In this document: positions 17,988 through 25,832 of the stretch, in pieces | How positions within the stretch are numbered: the stretch's first letter is position 1 | Layout: each line of letters starts with the position of its first letter | Source: Bacteroidota bacterium | GTDB lineage: Bacteria; Bacteroidota; Bacteroidia; Flavobacteriales_D; Crocinitomicaceae | NCBI GenBank assembly: GCA_016866255.1 | Contig: VGMY01000003.1 | Location: 62,001-126,000 of the forward strand | Direction of reading: 5' to 3' | DNA: 64,000 nt | The notes under the pieces: model-generated | Database searches by the model: none | What the model saw: only the letters and a program-made list of their open reading frames with translations | What the model was told of the DNA's origin: nothing | Made by a program: the position numbers and the translations under genes

Positions 17988-19532
17988 TTATAGGGGAATA
18001 TTTCCGTGTTTTTTCATCGGTAGGTTTTCGGCTTTTTTCTCCAACATGGCAAAACCGTTGACAAGCTTTAAGCGCGTTTCTTGGGGTAAAATTACATCAT
18101 CAACTATTCCTCTTTCAGCCGCCCGATAAGGATTAGTAAACGTTTCCGCGTATTCTAACTCTTTTTCTTTCCATGTCATTTCAGGATCGGCAGCATCCAA
18201 AATATCCTTTTTAAATATGATTTCCGCAGCGCCTTTAGCCCCCATTACCGCAATCTCGGCAGTTGGCCAAGCAAAACTCAAATCCGCCCCTAGCGATTTG
18301 GAATTCATAACGCAATACGCTCCTCCGTATGCCTTGCGTGTAATAACGGTAATTCTAGGAACCGTAGCTTCGGCAAAAGCATACAGGAGCTTTGCGCCGT
18401 GCGTGATAATCCCATTCCACTCTTGGTCTATTCCTGGTAAAAACCCCGGAACATCCTCCAATATTAAAAGAGGGATGTTAAAGGAGTCGCAAAAACGGAC
18501 AAAACGCGCTGCTTTCCTTGAGGCATTAATATCCAAAACACCGGCAAGTTCGGAGGGCTGATTAGCAACTACCCCAATCGTCCTTCCCTCTATCCGCGCA
18601 AATCCCACCACAATATTCTTGGCATAATCCTCTTGTACTTCAAAAAATGAATCGTCGTCCACTAGACAATCGACGACCTTTCTGCAATCGTAGGGTAACG
18701 TGTTGTTGGCGGGAAGGATCGCCTCAATTCGAAGTATTTTCTCTTGCGAAAACTCATACACGGTCGGTCTAGGCGCTTCTTCGTAAGCGTTTTGCGGCAG
18801 ATAGGTAAGTAAAGAGCGTACTTTCTTTAAGCACTCAACATCATTTTCTGCCACAAAATGGTTGACACCGCTGCGCTCAGCATGGGTCTTTGCCCCTCCT
18901 AAATCTTCCGAAGTAACCTCTTCGTGCGTAACCGTTTTTACAACATTTGGTCCTGTCACAAACATGTATGAAGTATCCCCCACCATAAATACAAAATCGG
19001 TCAGCGCAGGGGAATATACAGCACCGCCTGCACAAGGCCCCATAATAAGTGAAAGTTGCGGAACGACTCCACTAGCGCGCGTATTTCGAAAAAAGATTTC
19101 AGAATACCCCGATAAGGAAACTACGCCCTCTTGAATTCTCGCTCCACCTGAATCGTTCAAGCCGATAATGGGCGCTCCATTTTTTAACGCTAAGTCCATA
19201 ATTCGGCAAATTTTCGCAGCGTGGGTCTCGCTTAAAGAACCGCCTAGAACAGTAAAATCCTGCGCATAAACATAAACCTGCCTGCCGTGAATTTTACCAT
19301 AACCCGTTACAACACCGTCTCCGGGAATGCGCTGTTGGCCCAAACCGAAAGAATTCGATCGATGTTCAACAAAAGCCCCGATTTCTTGAAAGGTGTTTTC
19401 ATCAAGAAGCAAAACGATTCGTTCATGTGCCGTTAATTTTCCCTGCGCGTGGTGCTTATTAATCCGATCTGTTCCGCCTCCTTGAGCATTTATTACCCGG
19501 GTTTTTAATAATCTTTTGTTGATGTCGCTCAT
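17988..19532 (-). CDS. Acyl-CoA carboxylase, carboxyltransferase beta subunit
   Basis: 514 residues from ATG 19532; an in-frame TTG 9 bases upstream is less likely. Carries the crotonase-like carboxyltransferase folds, with acyl-CoA loop GLNDSGGARIQEGV, oxyanion-hole Gly pair in MGPCAGGAVYSPA and, in the C-domain, DVPGFLPGIDQEWNGII and KAYGGAYCVM. Closest to the propionyl-CoA carboxylase beta group (PccB). Transfers carboxyl from biotin to an acyl-CoA. No biotin carboxylase or biotin carrier subunit is in the window, so its partners lie elsewhere. Confidence 0.92.
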   Translation of the reverse strand: MSDINKRLLKTRVINAQGGGTDRINKHHAQGKLTAHERIVLLLDENTFQEIGAFVEHRSNSFGLGQQRIPGDGVVTGYGKIHGRQVYVYAQDFTVLGGSLSETHAAKICRIMDLALKNGAPIIGLNDSGGARIQEGVVSLSGYSEIFFRNTRASGVVPQLSLIMGPCAGGAVYSPALTDFVFMVGDTSYMFVTGPNVVKTVTHEEVTSEDLGGAKTHAERSGVNHFVAENDVECLKKVRSLLTYLPQNAYEEAPRPTVYEFSQEKILRIEAILPANNTLPYDCRKVVDCLVDDDSFFEVQEDYAKNIVVGFARIEGRTIGVVANQPSELAGVLDINASRKAARFVRFCDSFNIPLLILEDVPGFLPGIDQEWNGIITHGAKLLYAFAEATVPRITVITRKAYGGAYCVMNSKSLGADLSFAWPTAEIAVMGAKGAAEIIFKKDILDAADPEMTWKEKELEYAETFTNPYRAAERGIVDDVILPQETRLKLVNGFAMLEKKAENLPMKKHGNIPL

Positions 19533-19548
19533 AGAAGGCAAAAATAAC

Positions 19549-20070
19549 TTAAATCAAAATAACATCCTGACGAATCCACAGAATTACCCATGAATAGAGG
19601 AAAATAAAACTCAAAGAAAGGTATACATCTTCCAAACCCAATGTCCTAAAAACTAATAAAACGGTAAATATTCCGATTCTCGCTAAAAAATGACTTCGCT
19701 TATAAAACCAATAAACCCCAGTTTTTTTACTCATTGCAACCCTTAACCACTCCCCTAAAAACACGAGCGGGATCAACAGGTAACCTTGCGCAATTCCCAT
19801 GTCTTTGTAGAAAAAAAACGCCCAAAAACTGTCCATCAACGAGTTACTTAAAGAAAGGATGAATAAAAGAATCAACGCACATTCCATGATTTGAATTCCC
19901 ACAAGGGTCCAAGAACTTTTACGAACAGGGTGCAGGAGTCCAACCAAAATCCCGGATATTGCATCCACGGCAATAAACCACATTAAAAAAGCCGTGCTCC
20001 AATTCCAAAAAAGAACACCCACAACCGGAAAACATAATTCAGCAACAAATCGTTGTACGCGCTGATCCAT
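19549..20070 (-). CDS. Integral membrane protein of unknown function
   Basis: 173 residues, about five hydrophobic segments (near 10-30, 32-48, 58-78, 93-110 and 128-168), with short charged loops. No family motif seen. It lies 3 bases after the TPR lipoprotein gene and 16 bases before the carboxyltransferase start, so it is part of the same minus-strand operon. No function assigned. Confidence 0.65.
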   Translation of the reverse strand: MDQRVQRFVAELCFPVVGVLFWNWSTAFLMWFIAVDAISGILVGLLHPVRKSSWTLVGIQIMECALILLFILSLSNSLMDSFWAFFFYKDMGIAQGYLLIPLVFLGEWLRVAMSKKTGVYWFYKRSHFLARIGIFTVLLVFRTLGLEDVYLSLSFIFLYSWVILWIRQDVILI

Positions 20071-20073
20071 CGG

Positions 20074-21063
20074 TTACTTTCGGAGAGCTTTAACGCGGTC
20101 CTTGGTTAGTGTATAATCCGGGTTAATTTTAAGGATTTTTGCATAAGTTGAAAGCGCGTTGGTCCTATCGTTTTTATCTTCGTACAACAGTCCTAAATTA
20201 TGCAGGCTTTCAAGGTGTTCGGGATTAAGGTCTAAGGCAGCCCCGTACCAATACATAGCGCTATCCAAATTTTCGTCAACAAAGTGCTGAATTGAGGCAA
20301 GATGAAAATACGCAACGCACGAGGCCGTATCTAATTTTGCCATTCTTCGGTAAAAGCGTTTGGCTTCTTTTACATTGTTAAAATTTTCGTAGGCATAAGC
20401 CAAAGAATAACAGGCCTCCACGTTGTTGGGTTCCAGTTGATTGGCTGTTGTAAAATACTCTATGCACAGGGAATTTTGTTCGTGTTGGTATATACCCCCA
20501 AGTATCATATACCCTAAAAAAAATCGATTATCTTGTTGTATTGCCGTTTCATAGGATGATTTTGCGAATTTGTAGTTGCCCGCCCGTAAATACATAGATC
20601 CTTTAAGCACATAGGCGTCCCGGTACTTTGGGTCGATTCGCAACGCCTTATTTAACCACTTGAATGCCGCGTCGTTGCCTCCGAGGTTTGCGCAAACGCC
20701 CGCTATGCCCACCATTGCCTTTAAGTTGGTGGAGTCCTTGTTGAGCACCTTAAAAAAATGGTATTGAGCCCTTGTAAAGTCCGCCACTCCAACCTCTCTT
20801 TTGTTGATAAGCCCCAGTGCATAAAGCAGCCTGGATTCATTATTGGAACTGTCGAGACGAAAGGCTCTTGCAGCATCTTGCAATAACAAATCGTAATTCA
20901 TCGAATCTAAGGAGCGATTGGCTCTTTTCTGAAGCAGCGCAATACTGTCCGGATACCTTCTCAGAGCTTCATCCAACGATAAATTTTGCTTCGGAGAACC
21001 TCCTTGATTGGTACAACAACAGAAGATTCCAAGAAGCAAAATAAAAAATCCTTTGTTAAGCAT
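20074..21063 (-). CDS. TPR-repeat lipoprotein
   Basis: 329 residues from ATG 21063, which gives a proper signal peptide with a Cys-rich lipobox (FCCC, near residue 16); a longer reading adds five residues. The mature part consists of about eight tetratricopeptide repeats, seen from the spacing of A/Y/L/G residues and phrases such as DAYVLKGSMYLRAGNY. Such proteins scaffold protein assemblies in the periplasm or at the outer membrane. It begins the operon that continues to lipB. Confidence 0.85.
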   Translation of the reverse strand: MLNKGFFILLLGIFCCCTNQGGSPKQNLSLDEALRRYPDSIALLQKRANRSLDSMNYDLLLQDAARAFRLDSSNNESRLLYALGLINKREVGVADFTRAQYHFFKVLNKDSTNLKAMVGIAGVCANLGGNDAAFKWLNKALRIDPKYRDAYVLKGSMYLRAGNYKFAKSSYETAIQQDNRFFLGYMILGGIYQHEQNSLCIEYFTTANQLEPNNVEACYSLAYAYENFNNVKEAKRFYRRMAKLDTASCVAYFHLASIQHFVDENLDSAMYWYGAALDLNPEHLESLHNLGLLYEDKNDRTNALSTYAKILKINPDYTLTKDRVKALRK

Positions 21064-21085
21064 GGGATAAAAGTACAAAAACCCT

Positions 21086-21093
21086 TAATTTTG
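21086..21093 (+). promoter_or_regulatory. -7 box TAATTTTG for the 82-residue CxxC protein
   Basis: Exact TAnnTTTG, ending 11 bases before the ATG at 21105, in the 41-base divergent gap after the TPR lipoprotein start. Confidence 0.55.
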
Positions 21094-21104
21094 TAAAAAA
21101 TTAA

Positions 21105-21353
21105 ATGCCCAAGCGTACAGCCTTCTTCCTGGTACTCCTTGCTCTCGCTGTTGATGCATACAGCCAAGGGTGTAGTCAATGCAAATTATTAGCTGAGCAA
21201 AATTCAGGCCTCGACGAGAGCGCATTTAGCTCAAACATGAATTTTGGGATCTTATACCTGATGCTTTTTCCATACCTCATTCTCATTTTCCTCTTTCGAA
21301 AACAGCTCCTGCGTTTAATAAAGTCCTTTAGGGGTCAATCTTCCGCCCAATAA
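21105..21353 (+). CDS. Small exported membrane protein with a CxxC motif
   Basis: 82 residues. Signal peptide (1-21) followed at once by GCSQCKLLAEQ, a CxxC that will face the periplasm, then a single transmembrane segment (about 45-66) and a basic tail (RKQLLRLIKSFRGQ) in the cytoplasm. The CxxC could bind a metal or haem partner or take part in thiol exchange. From memory, proteins of this look occur beside cytochrome oxidase genes in related bacteria, but here it stands alone. It overlaps the convergent oxidoreductase gene by 19 bases. Confidence 0.7.
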   Translation: MPKRTAFFLVLLALAVDAYSQGCSQCKLLAEQNSGLDESAFSSNMNFGILYLMLFPYLILIFLFRKQLLRLIKSFRGQSSAQ

Positions 21354-22378
21354 ACCATCACCTTTCCAACGCTTTTTCCGCCCTCTAACAGCGCATGCGC
21401 CTCCGCAAGTTGTGAACTCGCATATTGAATCGCCGGTAGCGGAATTAACCTGCCCTGTTCATAGTGCATAAAACACTGCCGCAGGTGCTCTGCAAGAAGT
21501 TCGGGTTGATCGTCTGCTAGGCGTAGCATATTTACCCCTATAATCCCCTGAGAATTAACCATCAGAGGGACTGGGGAGGTAAATCCGCTATTTATCACAA
21601 AACGGATCATAGACATCCACTTGTTGCGGTTTTCCAACAGGGCCGCTCCTCCGAAAAGCACTAAACTTCCGCCAGGACCAATGTGCGGCAACTCAAAGCG
21701 AATGCTTTTTCCGCCTGTAGCATTGAAAGATGCAGCAAGGGTGCGATTTTGTAAAATCCGCGCTAATTCTTTTCGATAATCGGAGTTTTCAACCACCAAC
21801 ACTTCGGTCGGAACCAAAGCTTGAATACGTTGGGCTTTTTCATAAGTCCCCACCTTAGCAATGGTTTCAAAACCTCTTGCGTGAAGCAATTGTAAAAGCA
21901 GGCTCCCTACTCCTCCGGCTGCCGCATGAACAAGCACCAATCCGTTTTTTCTCGTCGGGTGAATAAGCCCAGACATGTAAGAAGCCGTTACCCCTTGAGT
22001 GCACAACGCAAGGGCTGTACCTGCAGGGATATTGCCGATTTCCAGTAAGCCATCGACCTGCGTATTTACCAATGTCGCGTACCCGCCAAAACGACAAAAA
22101 GCGACAACCCGCTTGCCTATCCAAGAATCGTTTTCCTTCGAGCCAGATTGCACCACTTCGCCGACGACGTCGTATCCTGGAATAAACGGAATTTTTGGTG
22201 CATCCCGGTATCTTCCATTTCGCGCCATTACATCGGCAAAATTTAATCCAAATGCTTCAACTTTTAGGCAAACTTCGCGCGGAAGTAATTCGGACAAGGT
22301 AAATTCTTCCAGTTCAAATGCCCTGTGCGACGGTCCTAATTTTTTTAAAAAAAATCCTTGTGCTACTTGTTTTTCCAC
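21335..22378 (-). CDS. Zinc-free medium-chain dehydrogenase/reductase (quinone oxidoreductase-like)
   Basis: 347 residues. GroES-like N-domain with GLNFADVMARNGRY and PGYDVVGEVV, then a Rossmann domain with nucleotide motif AAGGVG (153-158). The zinc-binding Cys/His set of alcohol dehydrogenases is missing, as in quinone oxidoreductases and VAT-1-like proteins. Probably an NADPH-dependent reductase of quinones or enones in the cytoplasm; true substrate unknown. The start overlaps the end of the preceding gene by 16 bases, so the two are co-transcribed. Confidence 0.87.
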   Translation of the reverse strand: MEKQVAQGFFLKKLGPSHRAFELEEFTLSELLPREVCLKVEAFGLNFADVMARNGRYRDAPKIPFIPGYDVVGEVVQSGSKENDSWIGKRVVAFCRFGGYATLVNTQVDGLLEIGNIPAGTALALCTQGVTASYMSGLIHPTRKNGLVLVHAAAGGVGSLLLQLLHARGFETIAKVGTYEKAQRIQALVPTEVLVVENSDYRKELARILQNRTLAASFNATGGKSIRFELPHIGPGGSLVLFGGAALLENRNKWMSMIRFVINSGFTSPVPLMVNSQGIIGVNMLRLADDQPELLAEHLRQCFMHYEQGRLIPLPAIQYASSQLAEAHALLEGGKSVGKVMVYWAED

Positions 22379-22848
22379 TTTGACTGCTGCGTTAACATAA
22401 TCCGTAATGAGACGAATAATTGGTTAGTTTGAGCATTCGGCAACGGGGTTGGATAAAAATAATACCCTACGAAAGCATGAAACATCCAAATTTTATACCC
22501 GAGCATGGGTGCAAGACCTATCATAACATCGTTAAAATCGGACCGCACCGCAATCGCTCCCCCAAGGGTAAAACTCATTCTACCAGGCCGAAACCAAGAA
22601 CCGATTTCGCCGCCCAAGACCCTTGCACGATAATCAAAATTAACCCCAGCATTTAACCCGAAAGCATTAGGGCTTTTCCATTTTATTTCTTTACTGATTC
22701 GTTCCATGCCCAATTCAATTACGACATTCCTTCCCTGCTGAAGACCAAAATAAGGGCCCGTTTGAATTTTTCTAAGGTTATCGAACCTGGCGACTTGTGC
22801 ATTTAGGTGGAACGTAAATAAGATCCCCACAAACAACAGAACTCTCAT
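22363..22848 (-). CDS. Predicted small outer-membrane beta-barrel protein
   Basis: 161 residues with a signal peptide (1-17, cleavage after LNA). The mature part alternates polar and aromatic residues in Gly-rich stretches (GPYFGLQQGRN, GLNAGVNFDYRAR, IGSWFRPGRM, FTLGGAIAVR), as in eight-stranded barrels. No closer family recognised. Divergent from tadA, with a 44-base gap between the starts. Confidence 0.65.
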   Translation of the reverse strand: MRVLLFVGILFTFHLNAQVARFDNLRKIQTGPYFGLQQGRNVVIELGMERISKEIKWKSPNAFGLNAGVNFDYRARVLGGEIGSWFRPGRMSFTLGGAIAVRSDFNDVMIGLAPMLGYKIWMFHAFVGYYFYPTPLPNAQTNQLFVSLRIMLTQQSKWKNK

Positions 22849-22892
22849 GGGTTAAAAATAATTTTATTTTCTTTGCGCAGCGAACGCTCAGC

Positions 22893-23333
22893 ATGAATCC
22901 TTTCAATGATCAATATTTCATGAGGCAAGCCCTCCTTGAAGCGCAAAAGGCCTTTGATGCCGGGGAAGTCCCCGTTGGTGCAGTTATTATCGCGGGAAAT
23001 CAGGTAATCGGGAGAGGGCATAACCTTACCGAAAAACTTTCGGATGTGACCGCTCATGCAGAAATACAAGCTCTGACGGCAGCGTCCAACTATTTGGGAG
23101 CGAAATACTTAAAAGGATGCAGCCTCTATGTTACGCTCGAACCGTGCCCTATGTGCGCTGGCGCACTATACTGGAGTCAAATTGGTAAAATTGTTTTTGG
23201 AGCATCCGATGAACACAGGGGCGCAAGCAAATATGCCCCGAACTTATTTCACCCAACTACGCAACTAATTTCGGGGGTTGAAGCAGAAACTTGTAGCGAT
23301 CTGCTCAAAAGGTTTTTTCAAGGTAAAAGATAG
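22893..23333 (+). CDS. tadA: tRNA-specific adenosine deaminase
   Basis: 146 residues of the cytidine-deaminase fold with zinc motif HAE (55-57) and PCPMC (84-88); Glu 57 is the proton shuttle. Makes inosine at position 34 of tRNA-Arg, an essential step in decoding. Motif PCPMCAGA favours TadA over guanine or cytosine deaminases. Heads a plus-strand series with the Rid-like gene. Confidence 0.93.
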   Translation: MNPFNDQYFMRQALLEAQKAFDAGEVPVGAVIIAGNQVIGRGHNLTEKLSDVTAHAEIQALTAASNYLGAKYLKGCSLYVTLEPCPMCAGALYWSQIGKIVFGASDEHRGASKYAPNLFHPTTQLISGVEAETCSDLLKRFFQGKR

Positions 23334-23354
23334 TTTCTTGGCAAGGTTAATCGT

Positions 23355-23362
23355 TATATTTG
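23355..23362 (+). promoter_or_regulatory. -7 box TATATTTG for the Rid-family gene
   Basis: Exact TAnnTTTG ending only 9 bases before the ATG at 23372. The nearest TTG (23338-23340) is 14 bases upstream, shorter than usual. Confidence 0.55.
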
Positions 23363-23371
23363 TAGTTGTAA

Positions 23372-23797
23372 ATGAAAATCAACGCTTCCAACGCACCAAA
23401 ACCTCTAGGACTCTACCCACACGCAAGACGCGTGGGTAACTTGTTGTTTCTTTCCGGTGTTGGACCTCGAGTTGCGGGTTCCGACAGCACCGACTCGCAG
23501 GTGCCGGGGCTAGCGCTGGATAAGCATGGAAATTATGTGTCGTTTGATTTTGAGGCACAATGCCGAAGTGTCTTTGAAAACGTCAAGCTCATTTTAGAGG
23601 CCTCGGGTTCGAGCTGGGAGCAATTGGTGGACGTAACGGTTTTTCTAACAAATATGAAACGGGATTTTCAGGCATATAATCGGCTTTATGCGGAATATTT
23701 CCAGTCGAATCAACCCTGCAGAACAACGGTGGAAATAAATGCCCTTCCCTCTCCCATTTGCATTGAATTAAAATGTATTGCTACGCTTAACGATTAA
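23372..23797 (+). CDS. Rid (YjgF/YER057c) family deaminase
   Basis: 141 residues with the Rid trimer fold. VDVTVFLTNMKRDFQAYN and CRTTVEINALP are present; the Arg in the latter matches the catalytic Arg of active Rid enzymes. RidA proteins hydrolyse reactive enamine/imine intermediates. A longer loop after GVGPR (AGSDSTDSQVPG) resembles the subgroup annotated as 2-aminomuconate deaminases; I cannot decide between the two. Followed 3 bases later by a membrane TPR-like protein. Confidence 0.88.
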   Translation: MKINASNAPKPLGLYPHARRVGNLLFLSGVGPRVAGSDSTDSQVPGLALDKHGNYVSFDFEAQCRSVFENVKLILEASGSSWEQLVDVTVFLTNMKRDFQAYNRLYAEYFQSNQPCRTTVEINALPSPICIELKCIATLND

Positions 23798-23800
23798 ATT

Positions 23801-24382
23801 ATGGTTGCCTTTATTGTTCGAGTTCTCCTGGCACTAGGCCTACTCACGTTCACGGTATTTCTTTTCTCCAGCGGTTCATGGGGTTGGGGGATATTTATGA
23901 TTTTTCCATTTTTAGGGGTTGGATTTACTTTTTTCAGAAACGAAAACATGATTCTGGCCTTAAATCAAATGCGTTTGGGCAACCAAGACAAAGCGAAGAA
24001 ATACATTAACAGAATTAGTGCACCCCAATTTTTGCCTCGAAAACAACACGCCTACGTCATTTACCTTCAAGCGCTCATGAATGCTCAAGAAATGGGACTG
24101 GCGCAAAGTGAACAACAGTTACGAAAAGCCCTTTCTTTGGGGTTGAGGACCAATGAGGACAATGCGGTCGCGCGCATGCAATTAGCTGGTATTTGCCTAC
24201 AAACAGGACGGAGAACCGACGCAACCAATCTTTTGGCAGATGCCAAAAAATTTGACAAAAGCGGAATGCTGAAAGATCAAATAAAAATGATGCAGCAACA
24301 AATGACGGCTGCTCCATCGAAAAACCAAATGCGCATGGCCCAAATGATGGGCGGAAGAAAAAAACTTCCTAAAATGCGTTAA
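23801..24382 (+). CDS. Membrane protein with TPR-like helical domain
   Basis: 193 residues. Two hydrophobic segments (about 4-22 and 28-45) anchor the N-terminus; the rest is helical with TPR-like spacing (MRLGNQDKAKKYINRI, LQTGRRTDATNLLADA). The C-terminal tail is rich in Met, Gln, Lys and Arg. Probable scaffold on the cytoplasmic side. Lies between the Rid gene and an rRNA methyltransferase, with 3- and 2-base gaps, so co-transcribed. Confidence 0.75.
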   Translation: MVAFIVRVLLALGLLTFTVFLFSSGSWGWGIFMIFPFLGVGFTFFRNENMILALNQMRLGNQDKAKKYINRISAPQFLPRKQHAYVIYLQALMNAQEMGLAQSEQQLRKALSLGLRTNEDNAVARMQLAGICLQTGRRTDATNLLADAKKFDKSGMLKDQIKMMQQQMTAAPSKNQMRMAQMMGGRKKLPKMR

Positions 24383-24384
24383 CC

Positions 24385-25227
24385 TTGAATCCAAGAATAT
24401 TTGCGCCTTCCTGGGAAGATTATGAGCTCATCGATGCAGGGGGAGGAGAGAAGCTGGAACGCTGGGGAACGATTGTTACCATTCGACCGGACATCAACGC
24501 TTATTTCAGAGCCGAAAAAACGAAAAGCGAATGGCAGAAAACAGCCCATTTTCAATTTAAAGAAGAAAAAGGAACCTACGGACACTGGAAAAATCTTTCA
24601 GGCATTCCGGAAAAATGGGATGTTTTGTATCAAAATGTGCGCTTCAAAATCCGTTTAAAAAACACCAAACACACCGGTATATTTCCAGAACAGACCATTA
24701 ACTGGGAAAAAATCAAACATCTGACAACCCCCGAAACGAAATTTTTAAATTTATTCGCTTACACAGGGGCCTCTAGTTTGATTGCTGGTTTCATGGGCGC
24801 TCAAGTAATCCATGTTGATTCATCTAAATCAGCGCTTACTTGGGCCTGTGAGAATTTTCGCAACAATAATTTTTCAAGAGGAAAGTTGGTCTACGAAGAC
24901 GCCCTCTTGTTCATGCAGCGAGAAATGAAACGCAAACACCGCTACAACATTCTTCAAATGGACCCCCCTGCTTGGGGCATCGGAACCAAAGGAAAAAAAT
25001 GGCAATTGGAACATCAATTGGATATTTTGCTGCAACATGCCGCCAACTTATTAACAGAAGATGGCGCGCTCCTTTTGACCACCTATTCCCCCAAAATTAC
25101 TCCGGAGAGCTTAGGTGAGATCGCGGCGTTTATTTTTCCAACGAAAACAGTTAAAACAGGTGTGCTGTGCACCCAATCAACAAGCGGAAAAGTACTCGAA
25201 CATGGAAGTTTGCTCCATGTGCTTTAA
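24385..25227 (+). CDS. RlmI/RlmK-like SAM-dependent rRNA methyltransferase
   Basis: 280 residues. A beta-rich N-domain (FAPSWEDYELIDAGGGEKLERWG) is followed by a Rossmann methyltransferase: SAM motif I FLNLFAYTGASS, the acidic VIHVDSSKSAL, and the catalytic-loop motif DPPAWGIG. This order is that of 23S rRNA m5C/m7G methyltransferases of the RlmI/RlmKL class. No ATG exists near the conserved start; a TTG two bases after the previous stop is used. Convergent with the thioredoxin gene, with only 5 bases between. Confidence 0.87.
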   Translation: MNPRIFAPSWEDYELIDAGGGEKLERWGTIVTIRPDINAYFRAEKTKSEWQKTAHFQFKEEKGTYGHWKNLSGIPEKWDVLYQNVRFKIRLKNTKHTGIFPEQTINWEKIKHLTTPETKFLNLFAYTGASSLIAGFMGAQVIHVDSSKSALTWACENFRNNNFSRGKLVYEDALLFMQREMKRKHRYNILQMDPPAWGIGTKGKKWQLEHQLDILLQHAANLLTEDGALLLTTYSPKITPESLGEIAAFIFPTKTVKTGVLCTQSTSGKVLEHGSLLHVL

Positions 25228-25232
25228 TTAAA

Positions 25233-25709
25233 TCACTTACCCCCTTCGATGATGGATTTCGCATTGGCGATCCAGACATCCGGCCCGCCGGCCATGTATC
25301 CAGAAGATTTTAAGGTCGACATGTTGTATTTTTCGCCTTCCTTAGCCACGTTAACAAACCAAATGGTTGGATACCCGCGTACTTGAAATTGTTGCTGGTA
25401 CATTTGATTTTGATCTTTTATGTTCTGAGGCTGAACTTTGTTTCTCGGAAAATCGAGCTCGACCAATATTACATTGCTCGCAGCCCAAGTAGAAAAGGTG
25501 GTCGTGTTAAATACTTCGCGCTGCAACCTATGGCACCAACCGCACCAATCGCTTCCGGTAAAAAACAACAACATGGGTTTTTCTTCTGCTACTGCAGCCT
25601 CTGCGGCAAGAGCAACATCCGTGTACCACGTCAATGCAGGACTTGACTCTTGCGCACAGGAAAGGAAGCTAAACATGACAAAAAATAAGGAGAGTACGGC
25701 AACTTTCAT
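25233..25709 (-). CDS. Thioredoxin-fold lipoprotein (CGWC active site)
   Basis: 158 residues from ATG 25709, which begins the signal peptide with lipobox FLSC (Cys 18); nine more residues upstream are possible. Thioredoxin-like domain with GSDWCGWCHRL (Cys 56, Cys 59) and the cis-Pro in RGYPTIWF. The CxWC with Trp-Cys before resembles DUF255/thioredoxin-7 proteins such as DsbD C-domain relatives. Should carry out disulfide reduction or oxidation in the periplasm. Head-to-head with a TonB receptor gene. Confidence 0.88.
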   Translation of the reverse strand: MKVAVLSLFFVMFSFLSCAQESSPALTWYTDVALAAEAAVAEEKPMLLFFTGSDWCGWCHRLQREVFNTTTFSTWAASNVILVELDFPRNKVQPQNIKDQNQMYQQQFQVRGYPTIWFVNVAKEGEKYNMSTLKSSGYMAGGPDVWIANAKSIIEGGK

Positions 25710-25832
25710 GGGAACATTTTGAATTATCTTCATCAATATTACGATTTAATGTGCCTCCAATTACAAATTAACAGGTATTTAACTTTTATTATCTTTACTT
25801 GCAATTGTTTTTACGACCAACCTAAAAAAGTT

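Noticed and set aside
25719-25832. Extra 38 residues before the TonB receptor signal peptide
   Set aside because: The stretch overlaps the divergent thioredoxin promoter area and is not a signal sequence; ATG 25833 starts a typical one.
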